Below, piece after piece: positions 25,204-33,457 of a stretch of 64,000 nucleotides of DNA. The notes beneath the pieces were generated by a model that saw only the letters and a list, made by a program, of their open reading frames with translations, was not told where the DNA came from and did not search any database. The stretch lies in the NCBI RefSeq assembly GCF_022213065.1, contig NZ_JAKLJA010000017.1:62001-126000 (forward strand), written 5' to 3'. The position numbers were made by a program, and so were the translations under genes. This stretch comes from Paraburkholderia tagetis (GTDB taxonomy: Bacteria; Pseudomonadota; Gammaproteobacteria; Burkholderiales; Burkholderiaceae). Numbering within the stretch: position 1 is the first letter of the stretch; every line of letters begins with the position of its first letter.

Positions 25204-25475
25204 CGCCAAGCGCCGCCGCTGCCGTCGCGCGGTGTCATTCATGTGCCGCGCGTGCCTTATCCATCCCTGCCTCTCGCAGCAGCGTGTCCGGACCATGGCA
25301 GTGTCCGTGCATGCGAGCGCGCGCTTGCACTCGCACTCACACGCTGCCCGTGGGTGTCGTAACGAAGCCGTCAGACCTGGTCTGGCGGACGGCGAGCCAG
25401 TCCGTCCGTCGGCGGGGGAAGACGGTCTATCCTCGCAACGAGCGAAGCAACAACGCGAAAGCAAAAGGAGAAAAC

Positions 25476-25841
25476 ATGAAATCGGTCGCTTTTCTGAAGA
25501 CGCTGACTGCAGTGGCCTGCGTGACGGTCGCCTGCAGCGTGTATGCCCAGGACAATTCGGCGGCGAGCGGCACGGCCGCCGCGACGGCAGCGGCCCCGAC
25601 GGCGGCGGCTCCGGCCTCCAGCAAGAAGGTCGACCGCAAGCTCGGCTACTCGGTGCGCAAGGCGCTCTCGAAGGCGCAGGGCCTTGATATCTCGAACATC
25701 ACCGTGCGCTCGCGCAGCGGTGCGGTCACGCTCACGGGCTCGGTGCCGAGCCAGGACCAGATCGACAAGGCCGGCGAGGTCGCGAAGGGCGTGGCCGGCG
25801 TGAAGTCGGTGACGAACAAGCTGACAGTCGTGCAGCAGTAA
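25476..25841 (+). CDS. Periplasmic BON-domain protein
   Basis: 121 residues. The signal peptide is about residues 1-24 (KTLTAVACVTVACSVYAQ), then an Ala/Thr linker, then one BON domain: KLGYSVRKALSKAQGLDISN, ITVRSRSGAVTLTGSVPSQD, KAGEVAKGVAGVKSVTNKLT. BON domains bind membranes or other envelope parts and single-domain versions are typically stress-linked periplasmic proteins (OsmY/Kbp relatives). AAAAGGAG ends 5 nt before the ATG at 25476. An intrinsic terminator follows at 25936, so it is a single-gene unit. Confidence 0.9.
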   Translation: MKSVAFLKTLTAVACVTVACSVYAQDNSAASGTAAATAAAPTAAAPASSKKVDRKLGYSVRKALSKAQGLDISNITVRSRSGAVTLTGSVPSQDQIDKAGEVAKGVAGVKSVTNKLTVVQQ

Positions 25842-25935
25842 ACCACGCTCAGCCCGCGTTCTGCGCGCGGTTCTGCGCCAGCCTGGCGCCCAATTGGCGC
25901 TCAATTGGCGCGAATTGCGGGCATGGCTCGTGCAA

Positions 25936-25970
25936 ACAGGCCCCGATATGTCGCCGGGGCCTGTTTTTTT
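25936..25970 (+). terminator. Intrinsic terminator after the BON gene
   Basis: Perfect 10-bp stem ACAGGCCCCG (25936-25945) / CGGGGCCTGT (25955-25964), 9-nt loop, then T7. Confidence 0.93.
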
Positions 25971-26105
25971 GCAGAAAGGGCGGCGCCGGCGACCGGCGCG
26001 CCGCGAATATGTGAGCTGACACACAGCATTCCCGCGATTGGGGGTATACCTTGTGGTGGCGCGGACGCTGCGAAGCCGCGCATGGCTTCATTGCGGGGAA
26101 ATGCC

Positions 26106-26366
26106 ATGATTATTCACACCTACACCGATTTGCCGCTCGTCGACAGGGCGGCGTTCGAGCTGGCGTGCGCGCGGCACGGCTTTGCGCCGATTCACTTCGA
26201 TGTGCATGGGGAAACCGATCCCGACGATCCCGAGCACAGCGAGTTCGTGGTCGTGCGGCGCGGGGCTTGGGCGCAGGCGTACCGCATCGACGCGCACGGT
26301 CAGTGGCTGCGCCAGTTCGAGACCGATCTGAACGGCCGTTTCTTTAGCCGCGCGCCGCACGCCTGA
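26106..26366 (+). CDS. Small conserved-looking hypothetical protein
   Basis: 86 residues, acidic and soluble: YTDLPLVDRAAFELACARHG, FAPIHFDVHGETDPDDPEHS, EFVVVRRGAWAQAYRIDAHG. No recognised domain. Good codon use, a GGGGA site before the ATG at 26106 and position between a terminator and a convergent gene support it being real. The nearby ATG at 26101 is out of frame. Confidence 0.6.
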   Translation: MIIHTYTDLPLVDRAAFELACARHGFAPIHFDVHGETDPDDPEHSEFVVVRRGAWAQAYRIDAHGQWLRQFETDLNGRFFSRAPHA

Positions 26367-26532
26367 GCGGCGCGAACGTTCGGGTCGGCATCTCGCTTCG
26401 CGGCATGCGCGCGGCGCGGATGCCGGGATGCCCTTGTGCGCTCCGCGCGATGCGTCCCCAAGGCGGGCGCCGTGCGTCTGAATGCGTCTGCGCTGGTAAG
26501 GCGTGGGGCTCCCGGGTGCGTTTGCGCGCCTT

Positions 26533-27321
26533 TCAGGCGAGCACGAGGCGCACACCCACGATCGTGAGTGTCGTGGCGAGCAGGCCGCGCAGCAGCTTCT
26601 CGGGCGCGCGCGTGGAGAGCGCGCTGCCAATCGCGATGCCGGGCAGCGAGCCGCAGAGCAGCGAAAGCAGCATCGACCAGTCGATCGACCCGAGCAGCCA
26701 ATGACCCGCGCCCGCGAGCAGCGTGAGCGGCACGGCGTGCGCCACGTCGGAGCCGACGATGCGCACCGTCGGCAGGGTCGGATAGAGCAGCAGCAGCACG
26801 GTCACGCCGATCGCGCCAGCGCCCACCGAGGTGAGCGACACCAGCGCGCCCAGCACGGCGCCGGTGATGATCGTGAAGAGCAGCGTGCGCGCCTCGCTGG
26901 GTCCGTGGCGATGGCGCGCCGCGAACGCGGCGAGCTGCGGCCGGAAGATCAGCGCGACGGCGGTGACCAGCAGCGCCGCCCCCAGTATTGCCTGGATCAG
27001 ATGCCCCGCGCGCGGCGTGTCCATGCCGAAGCGGTGCAGCAGGATCAGCGTGATCGTCGCGGCCGGCACGCTGCCCGCCGCGAGGCGCAGGGTCACGCGC
27101 CAGTCCACCGAACCCTTGAGCCCGTGCACGAGCGTGCCCGCCGACTTGGTCGCCGCCGCGTAGAGCAGGTCGGTGCCCACCGCCGTGGCCGGATGCACGT
27201 GGAACAGCAACACGAGGATCGGGGTCATCAGCGAGCCGCCGCCCACGCCAGTCAGGCCGACCAGAAACCCGACCAGCAGGCCGGAAAGCGAATAGAGCGG
27301 ATCGATATGAGGTAGGACCAT
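26533..27321 (-). CDS. TauE/SafE-family sulfite exporter-like permease
   Basis: 262 residues, about eight membrane helices. The start LSGLLVGFLVGLTGVGGGSL and the repeat LVSLTSVGAGAIGVTVLLLL carry the paired Gly-rich motifs of TauE/SafE (DUF81) proteins, thought to move sulfite, sulfoacetate or related anions. It is single and convergent with the small hypothetical gene. Substrate unknown. Confidence 0.9.
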   Translation of the reverse strand: MVLPHIDPLYSLSGLLVGFLVGLTGVGGGSLMTPILVLLFHVHPATAVGTDLLYAAATKSAGTLVHGLKGSVDWRVTLRLAAGSVPAATITLILLHRFGMDTPRAGHLIQAILGAALLVTAVALIFRPQLAAFAARHRHGPSEARTLLFTIITGAVLGALVSLTSVGAGAIGVTVLLLLYPTLPTVRIVGSDVAHAVPLTLLAGAGHWLLGSIDWSMLLSLLCGSLPGIAIGSALSTRAPEKLLRGLLATTLTIVGVRLVLA

Positions 27322-27601
27322 CGCGTGCGTCGCAAGTCGCGCTGCTTTTTGTTGAAGGGATGGGGCCGCCCCGATAGGACCGCCCGAGTCGGGCCGCCCA
27401 GGTCGATCGTAAGTACAGCGTCAAGCTGGACAGCGGCAAAGGCTGGCGGCGAAAATCCGCTATTGTCGCAAAACCGGCGGCTCGGCGCAGGGTCGGTTCA
27501 CATCTCCCCCCAAAATTTGCGGGATAACCGAAAAAAGCGCGGAAAAAGCGCGCGCCGCGCACGGTTGCCCGCACCGCATCAATGCATCAATAAAAAGACT
27601 C

Positions 27602-28495
27602 ATGAATCCCGGCATCGCCTACGCTCTTTGCGCTTTCACCATCTGGGGCCTCTTTCCGGTCTACTTCAAGACGCTCCACCAGATTCCCGCCCTCGAGATG
27701 CTCGCGCATCGCATGGCGTGGTCGCTCGTGTTCATCCTCGCCGTGCTCGTCGTGCGGCACCATTGGGCATGGCTGCGGCCCGCGCTGCGCGACCGGCGCC
27801 TCCTCGCGCGCTTCGCGGCGAGCGCCGTGCTGCTCTCGGCCAACTGGGGCATCTACATCTGGGCCGTGAACGCGGGGCATATCGTCGAGGCGAGCCTCGG
27901 CTATTTCATCAATCCGCTCATCAACGTGCTGTTCGGCTATGCCTTCCTGCGCGAGCGCCTGCGCCCGGTGCAATGGTGTGCCGTGGCGGTCGCGGCGCTC
28001 GGCGTGGCCTGGCTCACCTGGCAGAACGGCGCGCCGCCGTGGATCAGCCTCGCGCTCGCGCTGACCTTCGGCGGCTATGGCCTCTTGCGCAAGACCGCGA
28101 AGCTCGGCGCGCTCGAAGGTCTCGCGCTCGAAACGGTGCTGCTCTTTCCGGTCGCGGTCGTTTATCTGACGATCATCGGCATGGCTGGCGCGAGCCATTT
28201 CACCCAGGCGTCGCCCGGGCTGCAACTGCTGCTGGTCGCCGCCGGGCCGATCACGGCCGTGCCGCTGCTCCTCTTCGCCGCCGCCGCGCGGCGCATTCCG
28301 CTTTCGATGCTCGGTCTCATCCAGTACGTCACGCCCACGCTCCAGCTTCTCACCGGCGTGCTCGTGTATGGCGAGCCGTTCGGCTCGGTGCGCGCGGTCG
28401 GTTACGGCGCGATCTGGGTCGCGCTCGCGATCTATTCGTTCGAGGGGCTGCGCGCGACCTTGCTCGCGGCGCAGCGGGCACGCGAGGCGCGCTGA
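27602..28495 (+). CDS. rarD: EamA-family transporter RarD
   Basis: 297 residues, ten predicted helices of the drug/metabolite transporter superfamily. GIAYALCAFTIWGLFPVYFK, ALEMLAHRMAWSLVFILAVL, LLSANWGIYIWAVNAGHIVE, ASLGYFINPLINVLFGYAFL and YVTPTLQLLTGVLVYGEPF are close to E. coli RarD (chloramphenicol-sensitive protein). Ribosome site weak (AAAAAGA). The 280-bp spacer before it shows no gene. Confidence 0.92.
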   Translation: MNPGIAYALCAFTIWGLFPVYFKTLHQIPALEMLAHRMAWSLVFILAVLVVRHHWAWLRPALRDRRLLARFAASAVLLSANWGIYIWAVNAGHIVEASLGYFINPLINVLFGYAFLRERLRPVQWCAVAVAALGVAWLTWQNGAPPWISLALALTFGGYGLLRKTAKLGALEGLALETVLLFPVAVVYLTIIGMAGASHFTQASPGLQLLLVAAGPITAVPLLLFAAAARRIPLSMLGLIQYVTPTLQLLTGVLVYGEPFGSVRAVGYGAIWVALAIYSFEGLRATLLAAQRAREAR

Positions 28496-28589
28496 GCGCC
28501 CGGGGGCGCGACGCGGATGGTCTGATTGGGGATTGGGGGTGGCTCGCGTGCCGGCCTCGCGCTAGCATGTTTCGATGCCTGAATCGGCA

Positions 28590-28628
28590 CGACCAGAACG
28601 TCCCGGAACGACCAGAACGACCAGAACG
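28590..28628. repeat. Tandem repeat, 9-11 bp units x4
   Basis: Units ending in GAACG (CGACCAGAACG, TCCCGGAACG, ACCAGAACG, ACCAGAACG) lie just upstream of the ribosome site of the next gene. The motif is similar in sequence to the in-frame repeat at 58725-58822. Confidence 0.8.
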
Positions 28629-28650
28629 CACAAAGAGGAGACCCCCGCGC

Positions 28651-29031
28651 ATGAGTAGCGCTGCCGCTTACCGTTTCGAAGTTGAATTCGTGCCGCGCAT
28701 CGCGGCCATCCTCGCGAGCCATTTCGGCCCGGCGGTGCGCGTGGACGTCGTGCCGGGCGAGGGGCGCGGACACCCCACGCGCGTGCGCGTTCAAGGCGTG
28801 CCGAGCGAGCTGCGGCATCCGTATGCGTATCCGCTGAACCTGTCGCTCACGTGGGACGTCGACGAGGTCGAGCGCCTCATGGCGCCCGGCGGCGAGGCGC
28901 GCTTCGAGCACTATCTGGAGGCGATCGTGCGCAAGATGACCTCGTGGGAGACGGCGCGTCCGGTGGACTTCGCCTCGCGTACGCAAGGCGAGCCGGAGGT
29001 GCTGCTAGGCGGGCTCGACTTCGAAGGCTGA
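28651..29031 (+). CDS. DUF5594-like hypothetical protein
   Basis: 126 residues, soluble: YRFEVEFVPRIAAILASHFG, VDVVPGEGRGHPTRVRVQGV, WDVDEVERLMAPGGEARFEH, ending in LLGGLDFEG. I recall similar Burkholderia proteins under DUF5594; no function is known. AAAGAGGAG precedes the ATG at 28651. A longer open frame extends upstream through rarD but has no coding character there. Confidence 0.65.
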   Translation: MSSAAAYRFEVEFVPRIAAILASHFGPAVRVDVVPGEGRGHPTRVRVQGVPSELRHPYAYPLNLSLTWDVDEVERLMAPGGEARFEHYLEAIVRKMTSWETARPVDFASRTQGEPEVLLGGLDFEG

Positions 29032-29106
29032 TTCGAGGATTGTCGATTCGGGGGCTGCCGAGGGTTGTTGATTCGACGGCAGCTAAGCGTTGCTGATCCG
29101 AGAACT

Positions 29107-29139
29107 GCTGATTTCGCGCTGATTTCGCGCTGATTACGC
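29107..29139. repeat. 11-bp tandem repeat x3
   Basis: GCTGATTTCGC, GCTGATTTCGC, GCTGATTACGC between two genes. The preceding 70 bp are also made of degenerate GATTCG/GCTGA-type units. Confidence 0.9.
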
Positions 29140-29164
29140 GGCCCCGCACCGCGCGGCGCCTGCG

Positions 29165-30010
29165 TCAGACCCCACCCGCAAGCGCGATCGCATGAACGGC
29201 CTTTGCGGCCATGCCCACCGCCACACAGCCCGCGAACAGCGCAAACGACTGTTGCAGCCGCGCGCCGCTCACGTGGTGCGCGAAGCCGCGCCCGCCCAGC
29301 ATGCCGGCGAGCGCGCCCGCTGCGAACGGCAGTGCGTTGAGCCAGAGCATATGACCGCTGGCCGCCGACGCGGCCACGCCCGCCGTCGAGACGAGCGCGA
29401 TCACCGCAAGCGAAGTGGCCACGATGCCCTGCATCGGAATGTCCGACGCGCGCTTGAGCGCGGGCACGATCACGAAGCCGCCGCCCACGCCGAGAAGCCC
29501 CGAGAGAAAGCCCGACACGGCGCCGGAGAGGGCGAGCGCCCGCGCGCAGGGCGCGGTCCAGTCGAGCTTGCCGCGGTCGAGGTTCAGCCGGCACGGCAGA
29601 TCGGACGGGCAGGGCTCGGCGCCGCCTTGCAGATCGTCTGCCGCGCCACGTTTGTGCCGGAACATGCGCCAAGCCACGCGTGCCATCACGAGCGCGAACA
29701 CCAGCGTGAGCGGCGCGTCGGGCACGCGGTGCGCGACCCATAGCCCGGCGGGGGAGATGACGGCGCCGGTTGCGGCCATCAGCGCGGCGGCCTTGTAGCG
29801 CACCTTGCCCTCGCGCAGCGCGAGCAGGGCGCCGATGCCCGCCGCGAGCGCGACGGCAAAGAGCCCGATAGGCGCGGCTTGCGCGACGCCGAGCCCGAGA
29901 CCGAACACGAGCAGCGGCACGGCGACGATGGCGCCGCCCGCGCCCGTCAGCGCGAGGATGAGCCCGACGACCGAGCCGAGTGCGGCGCTCACGAGCGTGG
30001 TGGTATCCAT
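29165..30010 (-). CDS. TauE/SafE-family membrane protein of the persulfide locus
   Basis: 281 residues, about eight helices, with the two TauE/SafE Gly-rich motifs (VGLILALTGAGGAIVAVPLL and SGFLSGLLGVGGGFVIVPAL). A cytoplasmic loop of about 45 residues holds a Cys pair (PCPSDLPC). It lies 159 bp downstream of the DUF442-SQR gene on the same strand. In BigR/CstR-type operons such proteins are proposed to export sulfite or thiosulfate made from persulfide oxidation; that role is inferred from context. Confidence 0.88.
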   Translation of the reverse strand: MDTTTLVSAALGSVVGLILALTGAGGAIVAVPLLVFGLGLGVAQAAPIGLFAVALAAGIGALLALREGKVRYKAAALMAATGAVISPAGLWVAHRVPDAPLTLVFALVMARVAWRMFRHKRGAADDLQGGAEPCPSDLPCRLNLDRGKLDWTAPCARALALSGAVSGFLSGLLGVGGGFVIVPALKRASDIPMQGIVATSLAVIALVSTAGVAASAASGHMLWLNALPFAAGALAGMLGGRGFAHHVSGARLQQSFALFAGCVAVGMAAKAVHAIALAGGV

Positions 30011-30169
30011 GATCCGTGATTTCGTGTGTCGATCGCGCTTAGCGCTTTAGCACTGACTCCGGCCCCATGCAGAGCGCTTGCTGCGATCCCATGCAGAATT
30101 GTCGACCCGGGCTGATGCTCCAGCATTGACGCGCGATCCATGCAAGGCAACCGGAGCCGACGTCGTGCT

Positions 30170-31885
30170 TCAGCGCTGCGCCTCGGACGGCTGCGCGCCC
30201 GTGAACCACTCGCGGCCCTTGAGCATGCCGCTCCAGTAAAAGCGCGGCAGCAGGCTGGCCTTGAGGAGCCACATGAGGCGGCGCGGCCGCGTGGGTTCGA
30301 GCGGGAAGGTGGGCAGCAGCTTGCCGCCGTAGCCGAACTCGGCCAGCACGACCTTGCCCTTCTCGACCGTGAGCGGGCAGGAGCCATAGCCGTCGTAGCG
30401 ATAGCGCAGCGTTTGCCCCGCGCGCGCGGCGAGCAGATTCTCCGCGACGATCACGGCCTGCTTGCGCGCCGCCGCGGCCGTCTTCGCGTTGGGCGCCGAG
30501 CACACGTCGCCGAGCGAGAACACGTTGGGCCAGCGCGGATGCCGGAGCGTGGCGTGATCGACTTCGCACCAGCCGGCTGCATCGGCGAGCTCACTGTCGC
30601 GGATGAAATCGGGCGGCACCTGCGGCGGCACCACATGGATCATGTCGAAGCGCTTCTCGATGCGCGTGACGTTGCCGTCGGCGTCCTTCGCTTCGAAGGT
30701 GGCGCGGCGCGCGGGGCCGTCGATAGCGACGAGATTCGACGAGAACGCGAGCTTCGCGTCGTAGCGTTTCACGTACTCCATGAGCGGCGGCACGAACGTC
30801 GCCACGCCGAACAGCGCCGCGCCGGCGAGATCGAACTCCACGTTCACTTTGGACAGCTTGCCCGTTTTGAGCCAGTAGTCGCAGGCGAGGTACATGGCCT
30901 TTTGCGGCGCGCCCGCGCACTTGATCGGCATGGCCGGCTGCGTGAAGAGTGCCGTGCCGCCCTGCATCTGCTGCACGAGCTGCCACGTGTAGGGCGCGAG
31001 ATCGTAGCGATAATTCGAGGTGACGCCGTTCTTGCCGAGCGTTGCTTCGAGCCCCTCGATGCGCTCCCACGCGAGCCGCAGCCCGGGCGCGACGATGAGC
31101 TGGCGATACGCGAGGGTCTCGCCGTTTGCGAGGCGCACGAGATCGGCGTGCGGCTCGACGCGCTCGGCCGCCGCGCGGATCCACGTCGCGCCGCGCGGGA
31201 TCACGCTCGCCATGGGGCGGCGCGTTTTTTTCACGTCGTAGGCGCCGCCGCCCACGAGCGTCCACGCGGGCTGGTAGTCGTGGTGATCCTTGGGCTCGAC
31301 GATCGCGATGCTCAAGCCCGGCTGGCGGCGCAGCAGGCTCGCGCTCACGCTGATGCCCGCAGAGCCGCCGCCGATCACGACGACGTCCCAGCGCTTGCCC
31401 GTGCTGCCCGATGCTGCGGCTTTGTCCGCGCTGGTCGCGCTGGCGTTTTCTCCGGCATTTTCCCCGGCATTGTCCCAATCGCATGCCGCTGCCGCCGTGG
31501 CGTTCGCCGCGCCCGCCGCAGCGACAGGAGGCGTGACGGGATGCGCCTGTGCGCTCGCCTGCGCGAACTGCCACAGGTTGGTCGCGCGGTTGCCGGTGCG
31601 GCAATACGCGAGCACGGGCGCGGGCATGTCGGCGAGGAGCTGCGCGAAGCGCGCGACTTCATCGGGGCCGATCTTGCCGGGCGTGACGGGCAGATAGGCG
31701 AATTGCAGGCCGAGCTGCTTCGCAGCCTCGCGGATTTGCGCCGAAGCCGGTTGCGACGGGCCGCCTTCGCCGTCGGGCCGGTTGCAGATGACCGAGCGAT
31801 AGCCGGCTGCGGCAATCTCGGCGAGGTCGGCGGGCGTGATCTGGTCGGCGCTGGCGAAGCGCGCGTCGTGTTGCACGATTTGCAT
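30170..31885 (-). CDS. DUF442 (PTP-like)/sulfide:quinone oxidoreductase fusion
   Basis: 571 residues. Residues about 1-110 are a DUF442/tyrosine-phosphatase-like domain (SADQITPADLAEIAAAGYRS, with active-site C95-RTGN-R100). A linker of about 50 residues rich in Ala/Asn/Ser follows. Residues about 165-571 are an FAD/NAD(P) oxidoreductase of SQR type: dinucleotide motif VVVIGGGSAGISVSASLL, C323 (IKCAGAPQKAMYLAC, also C335) and C462 (SLGDVCSAPNAKTAAAARKQ), the redox cysteine pattern of sulfide:quinone oxidoreductases. SQR oxidises sulfide to persulfide and passes electrons to quinone at the membrane. AGGAG lies upstream of the ATG. It follows two YeeE/YedE genes under a BigR-like regulator. Confidence 0.88.
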   Translation of the reverse strand: MQIVQHDARFASADQITPADLAEIAAAGYRSVICNRPDGEGGPSQPASAQIREAAKQLGLQFAYLPVTPGKIGPDEVARFAQLLADMPAPVLAYCRTGNRATNLWQFAQASAQAHPVTPPVAAAGAANATAAAACDWDNAGENAGENASATSADKAAASGSTGKRWDVVVIGGGSAGISVSASLLRRQPGLSIAIVEPKDHHDYQPAWTLVGGGAYDVKKTRRPMASVIPRGATWIRAAAERVEPHADLVRLANGETLAYRQLIVAPGLRLAWERIEGLEATLGKNGVTSNYRYDLAPYTWQLVQQMQGGTALFTQPAMPIKCAGAPQKAMYLACDYWLKTGKLSKVNVEFDLAGAALFGVATFVPPLMEYVKRYDAKLAFSSNLVAIDGPARRATFEAKDADGNVTRIEKRFDMIHVVPPQVPPDFIRDSELADAAGWCEVDHATLRHPRWPNVFSLGDVCSAPNAKTAAAARKQAVIVAENLLAARAGQTLRYRYDGYGSCPLTVEKGKVVLAEFGYGGKLLPTFPLEPTRPRRLMWLLKASLLPRFYWSGMLKGREWFTGAQPSEAQR

Positions 31886-31903
31886 GGAATCGAAAACTCC
31901 TGG

Positions 31904-32398
31904 CTAGCTTGAAGATTGACTGCGCTGCGCGCGGACCGCGGCAAGGCGCTCGAGCGCGGCGAACAGCGCCATGCCCGCGAGCATCGCGGCCACGAAGAGC
32001 CACGCGCGCGGCTGTCCGCTCGCGGCGCTGACGAGCGCAGGGCCGGGGCAGAAGCCCGCGAGGCCCCAGCCCGCGCCGAAGACAAGCGCGCCCGCGATCA
32101 GGCGCGGATCAATGCGGCGTGCCGTGGGCAACTGCATGGGCGCACCGAGGATGCTCGCCGAGCGCGTGCGCGCGAGACGAAAGCCGATGCCCGCGACGGC
32201 GACGGCGCCCGCCATCACGAAGGCAAGCGATGGATCCCAGTGCCCGGCCAGATCGAGGAAGGCGAGCACCTTGGCCGGGTTCGCCATGCCCGAGACGATC
32301 AGGCCGAGGCCGAAAAGCAGGCCGCAGGCGAAGGCGCCGACGTTGCGTATTGCGTTGCGTTGGACGTCGCTTGGGGCGTTGCCGCCGAGTTCACCCAT
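31904..32398 (-). CDS. YeeE/YedE-like (DUF6691) membrane protein
   Basis: 164 residues, four or five helices: RNVGAFACGLLFGLGLIVSG, AGALVFGAGWGLAGFCPGPA with the conserved Cys in GFCPGP. These half-size YeeE/YedE proteins work in pairs and are linked to uptake of thiosulfate or sulfur compounds. It starts 1 bp after its partner gene ends, so the two are translationally coupled. Confidence 0.88.
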   Translation of the reverse strand: MGELGGNAPSDVQRNAIRNVGAFACGLLFGLGLIVSGMANPAKVLAFLDLAGHWDPSLAFVMAGAVAVAGIGFRLARTRSASILGAPMQLPTARRIDPRLIAGALVFGAGWGLAGFCPGPALVSAASGQPRAWLFVAAMLAGMALFAALERLAAVRAQRSQSSS

Positions 32399-32399
32399 A

Positions 32400-32900
32400 T
32401 CAGGCTCCCACGAGATGGCGCACCGCGAACACGGTGACGAAACCAGCAGCCATGAAGAGCCCGGTGGCCACGAACGAGCGCAGCGAGCCGCGCGCGATGC
32501 CGCACACGCCGTGGCCGCTCGTGCAGCCCGAGGCGTAGCGCGTGCCCACGCCCACGAGCAGCCCGGCGACGATCAGCGTGGCGGGCGACGCATCGATGGT
32601 GGGCGACAAGGCCCCGGCGCCCACGGCAGCAATCCTGCTGCTAACGCCGCTACCAACGCCGGTCGCGCTGGCGGCGACGAGCCGCCAGAGCCACGGCGCG
32701 GCGGCGAGGCCCGCGACGAAAGCGAGACGCCAGGCGCGCTCGCCGTGTCTCGCGCGTGCACCCTGCAGCAAGCCGCCGACGATGCCGCTGATGCCCGCGA
32801 CGCGCCCGTTGCCGAGCACGAAGAGCGCGGCGGCGGCGCCGATCATGAGACCGCCCGCCAAGGAGGCGAGCGGCGTGAAGTGGGCGAGATCGAGACTCAC
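32400..32900 (-). CDS. YeeE/YedE family membrane protein
   Basis: 166 residues from a GTG at 32898-32900 that overlaps the regulator stop codon (GTGA). Helices: FTPLASLAGGLMIGAAAALF, LIVAGLLVGVGTRYASGCTS, SFVATGLFMAAGFVTVFAVR. GTRYASGCTSGHGVCGIARG carries the two cysteines typical of YeeE/YedE sulfur transporters. The family takes up thiosulfate or moves sulfur species. The upstream part of the longer frame lies inside the regulator gene in another frame and is not coding. Confidence 0.88.
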   Translation of the reverse strand: MSLDLAHFTPLASLAGGLMIGAAAALFVLGNGRVAGISGIVGGLLQGARARHGERAWRLAFVAGLAAAPWLWRLVAASATGVGSGVSSRIAAVGAGALSPTIDASPATLIVAGLLVGVGTRYASGCTSGHGVCGIARGSLRSFVATGLFMAAGFVTVFAVRHLVGA

Positions 32901-33241
32901 GCCGGACGCGCCGAACTTGCCTTCAGCCGCCCGCAGTAGAGGCTGGAGAGCGTCTGCATGACCTGGATGACCTCGTGGCTCGCGAGGCGATAGTAGATGT
33001 ACTTGCCTTCGCGACGCGTCTCGACGAGGCCTTCCTCGCGCAGCACGCCGAGGTGCTGCGAAAGGCTGGGCTGATGCACGCCGACGAGCGCTTCGAGCTC
33101 GCCCACGTTGCGCTCGCCCTCGGTGAGCTGGCACAGGAGGAGCAGGCGGTCTTCGTGCGCGAGCGCCTTGAGCAGCGCGCAGCACTTCTCCGCGGATTCG
33201 CGCAGCGCCTCGCGCGCTTCAGGGGTGAGCGGTGAATTCAT
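32897..33241 (-). CDS. bigR: ArsR-family persulfide-responsive regulator, BigR/SqrR-like
   Basis: 114 residues. Winged helix of the ArsR family: LKALAHEDRLLLLCQLTEGE, VGELEALVGVHQPSLSQHLG, VLREEGLVETRREGKYIYYR. Cys37 and Cys103 are 66 residues apart, the same spacing as the C41/C107 pair of SqrR and C42/C108 of BigR, which form a di- or tetrasulfide bridge with reactive sulfur and release DNA. The ATG at 33241 starts the conserved protein; a longer frame to 33316 runs through the promoter. It is first in an operon of sulfur transport and oxidation genes and divergent from a persulfide dioxygenase, the standard BigR context. Confidence 0.9.
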   Translation of the reverse strand: MNSPLTPEAREALRESAEKCCALLKALAHEDRLLLLCQLTEGERNVGELEALVGVHQPSLSQHLGVLREEGLVETRREGKYIYYRLASHEVIQVMQTLSSLYCGRLKASSARPA

Positions 33242-33309
33242 GTGTGGTGGCGCCGAGCGCGCAATGAAACGATGAGCGAAAAGATTGACACCTGTCGACT
33301 GACAGTTGA

Positions 33310-33347
33310 TTGACAAACATTATATCGATTCATAATATGTCTTTCAA
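33310..33347. promoter_or_regulatory. Overlapping divergent promoters with AT-rich dyad (candidate BigR operator)
   Basis: Rightward promoter: TTGACA (33310-33315), 17 bp, TAATAT (33333-33338), toward the dioxygenase. Leftward promoter: TTGAAA (complement of 33342-33347), 17 bp, TATAAT (complement of 33319-33324), toward bigR. The imperfect dyad ACATTATAT...ATAATATGT (33317-33340) covers both -10 boxes. One repressor dimer bound here would shut both units, which fits BigR-type autoregulation. Confidence 0.75.
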
Positions 33348-33457
33348 TAAATCATGGCCGGAAGCGCCCGGCATTCCTCGATACGCATTCACCACGCGCA
33401 TTCAATCCGCGCGTTTAACCCGCGCATTCAACCCGTTCTGGCCGTATGGAGTTCCCG

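Larger units (their letters stand above)
24807..25475. other. 669-bp non-coding spacer with three tandem repeats
   Basis: No supported gene. It contains a 14-bp x2 repeat (24887-24914, CCCACGCCGGTACG), a 13-bp x3 repeat (25045-25083, TGCGGTACGAACC type) and a 10-bp x4 repeat (25165-25203, AAGCCGGGAC type). The last part leads into the BON gene with the AAAAGGAG ribosome site. Reading frames through it are interrupted in composition and have no family signal. Confidence 0.6.

Noticed and set aside
27325..28650. Upstream extension of the DUF5594-like frame through rarD
   Set aside because: The rarD frame is the one with protein-family signals. The ribosome site and ATG at 28651 define the smaller gene.
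32901..33185. N-terminal extension of the YeeE/YedE frame
   Set aside because: It lies inside the regulator gene in another frame and reads as Arg/Ala-rich noise. The GTG at 32900 overlapping the regulator stop is the logical start.
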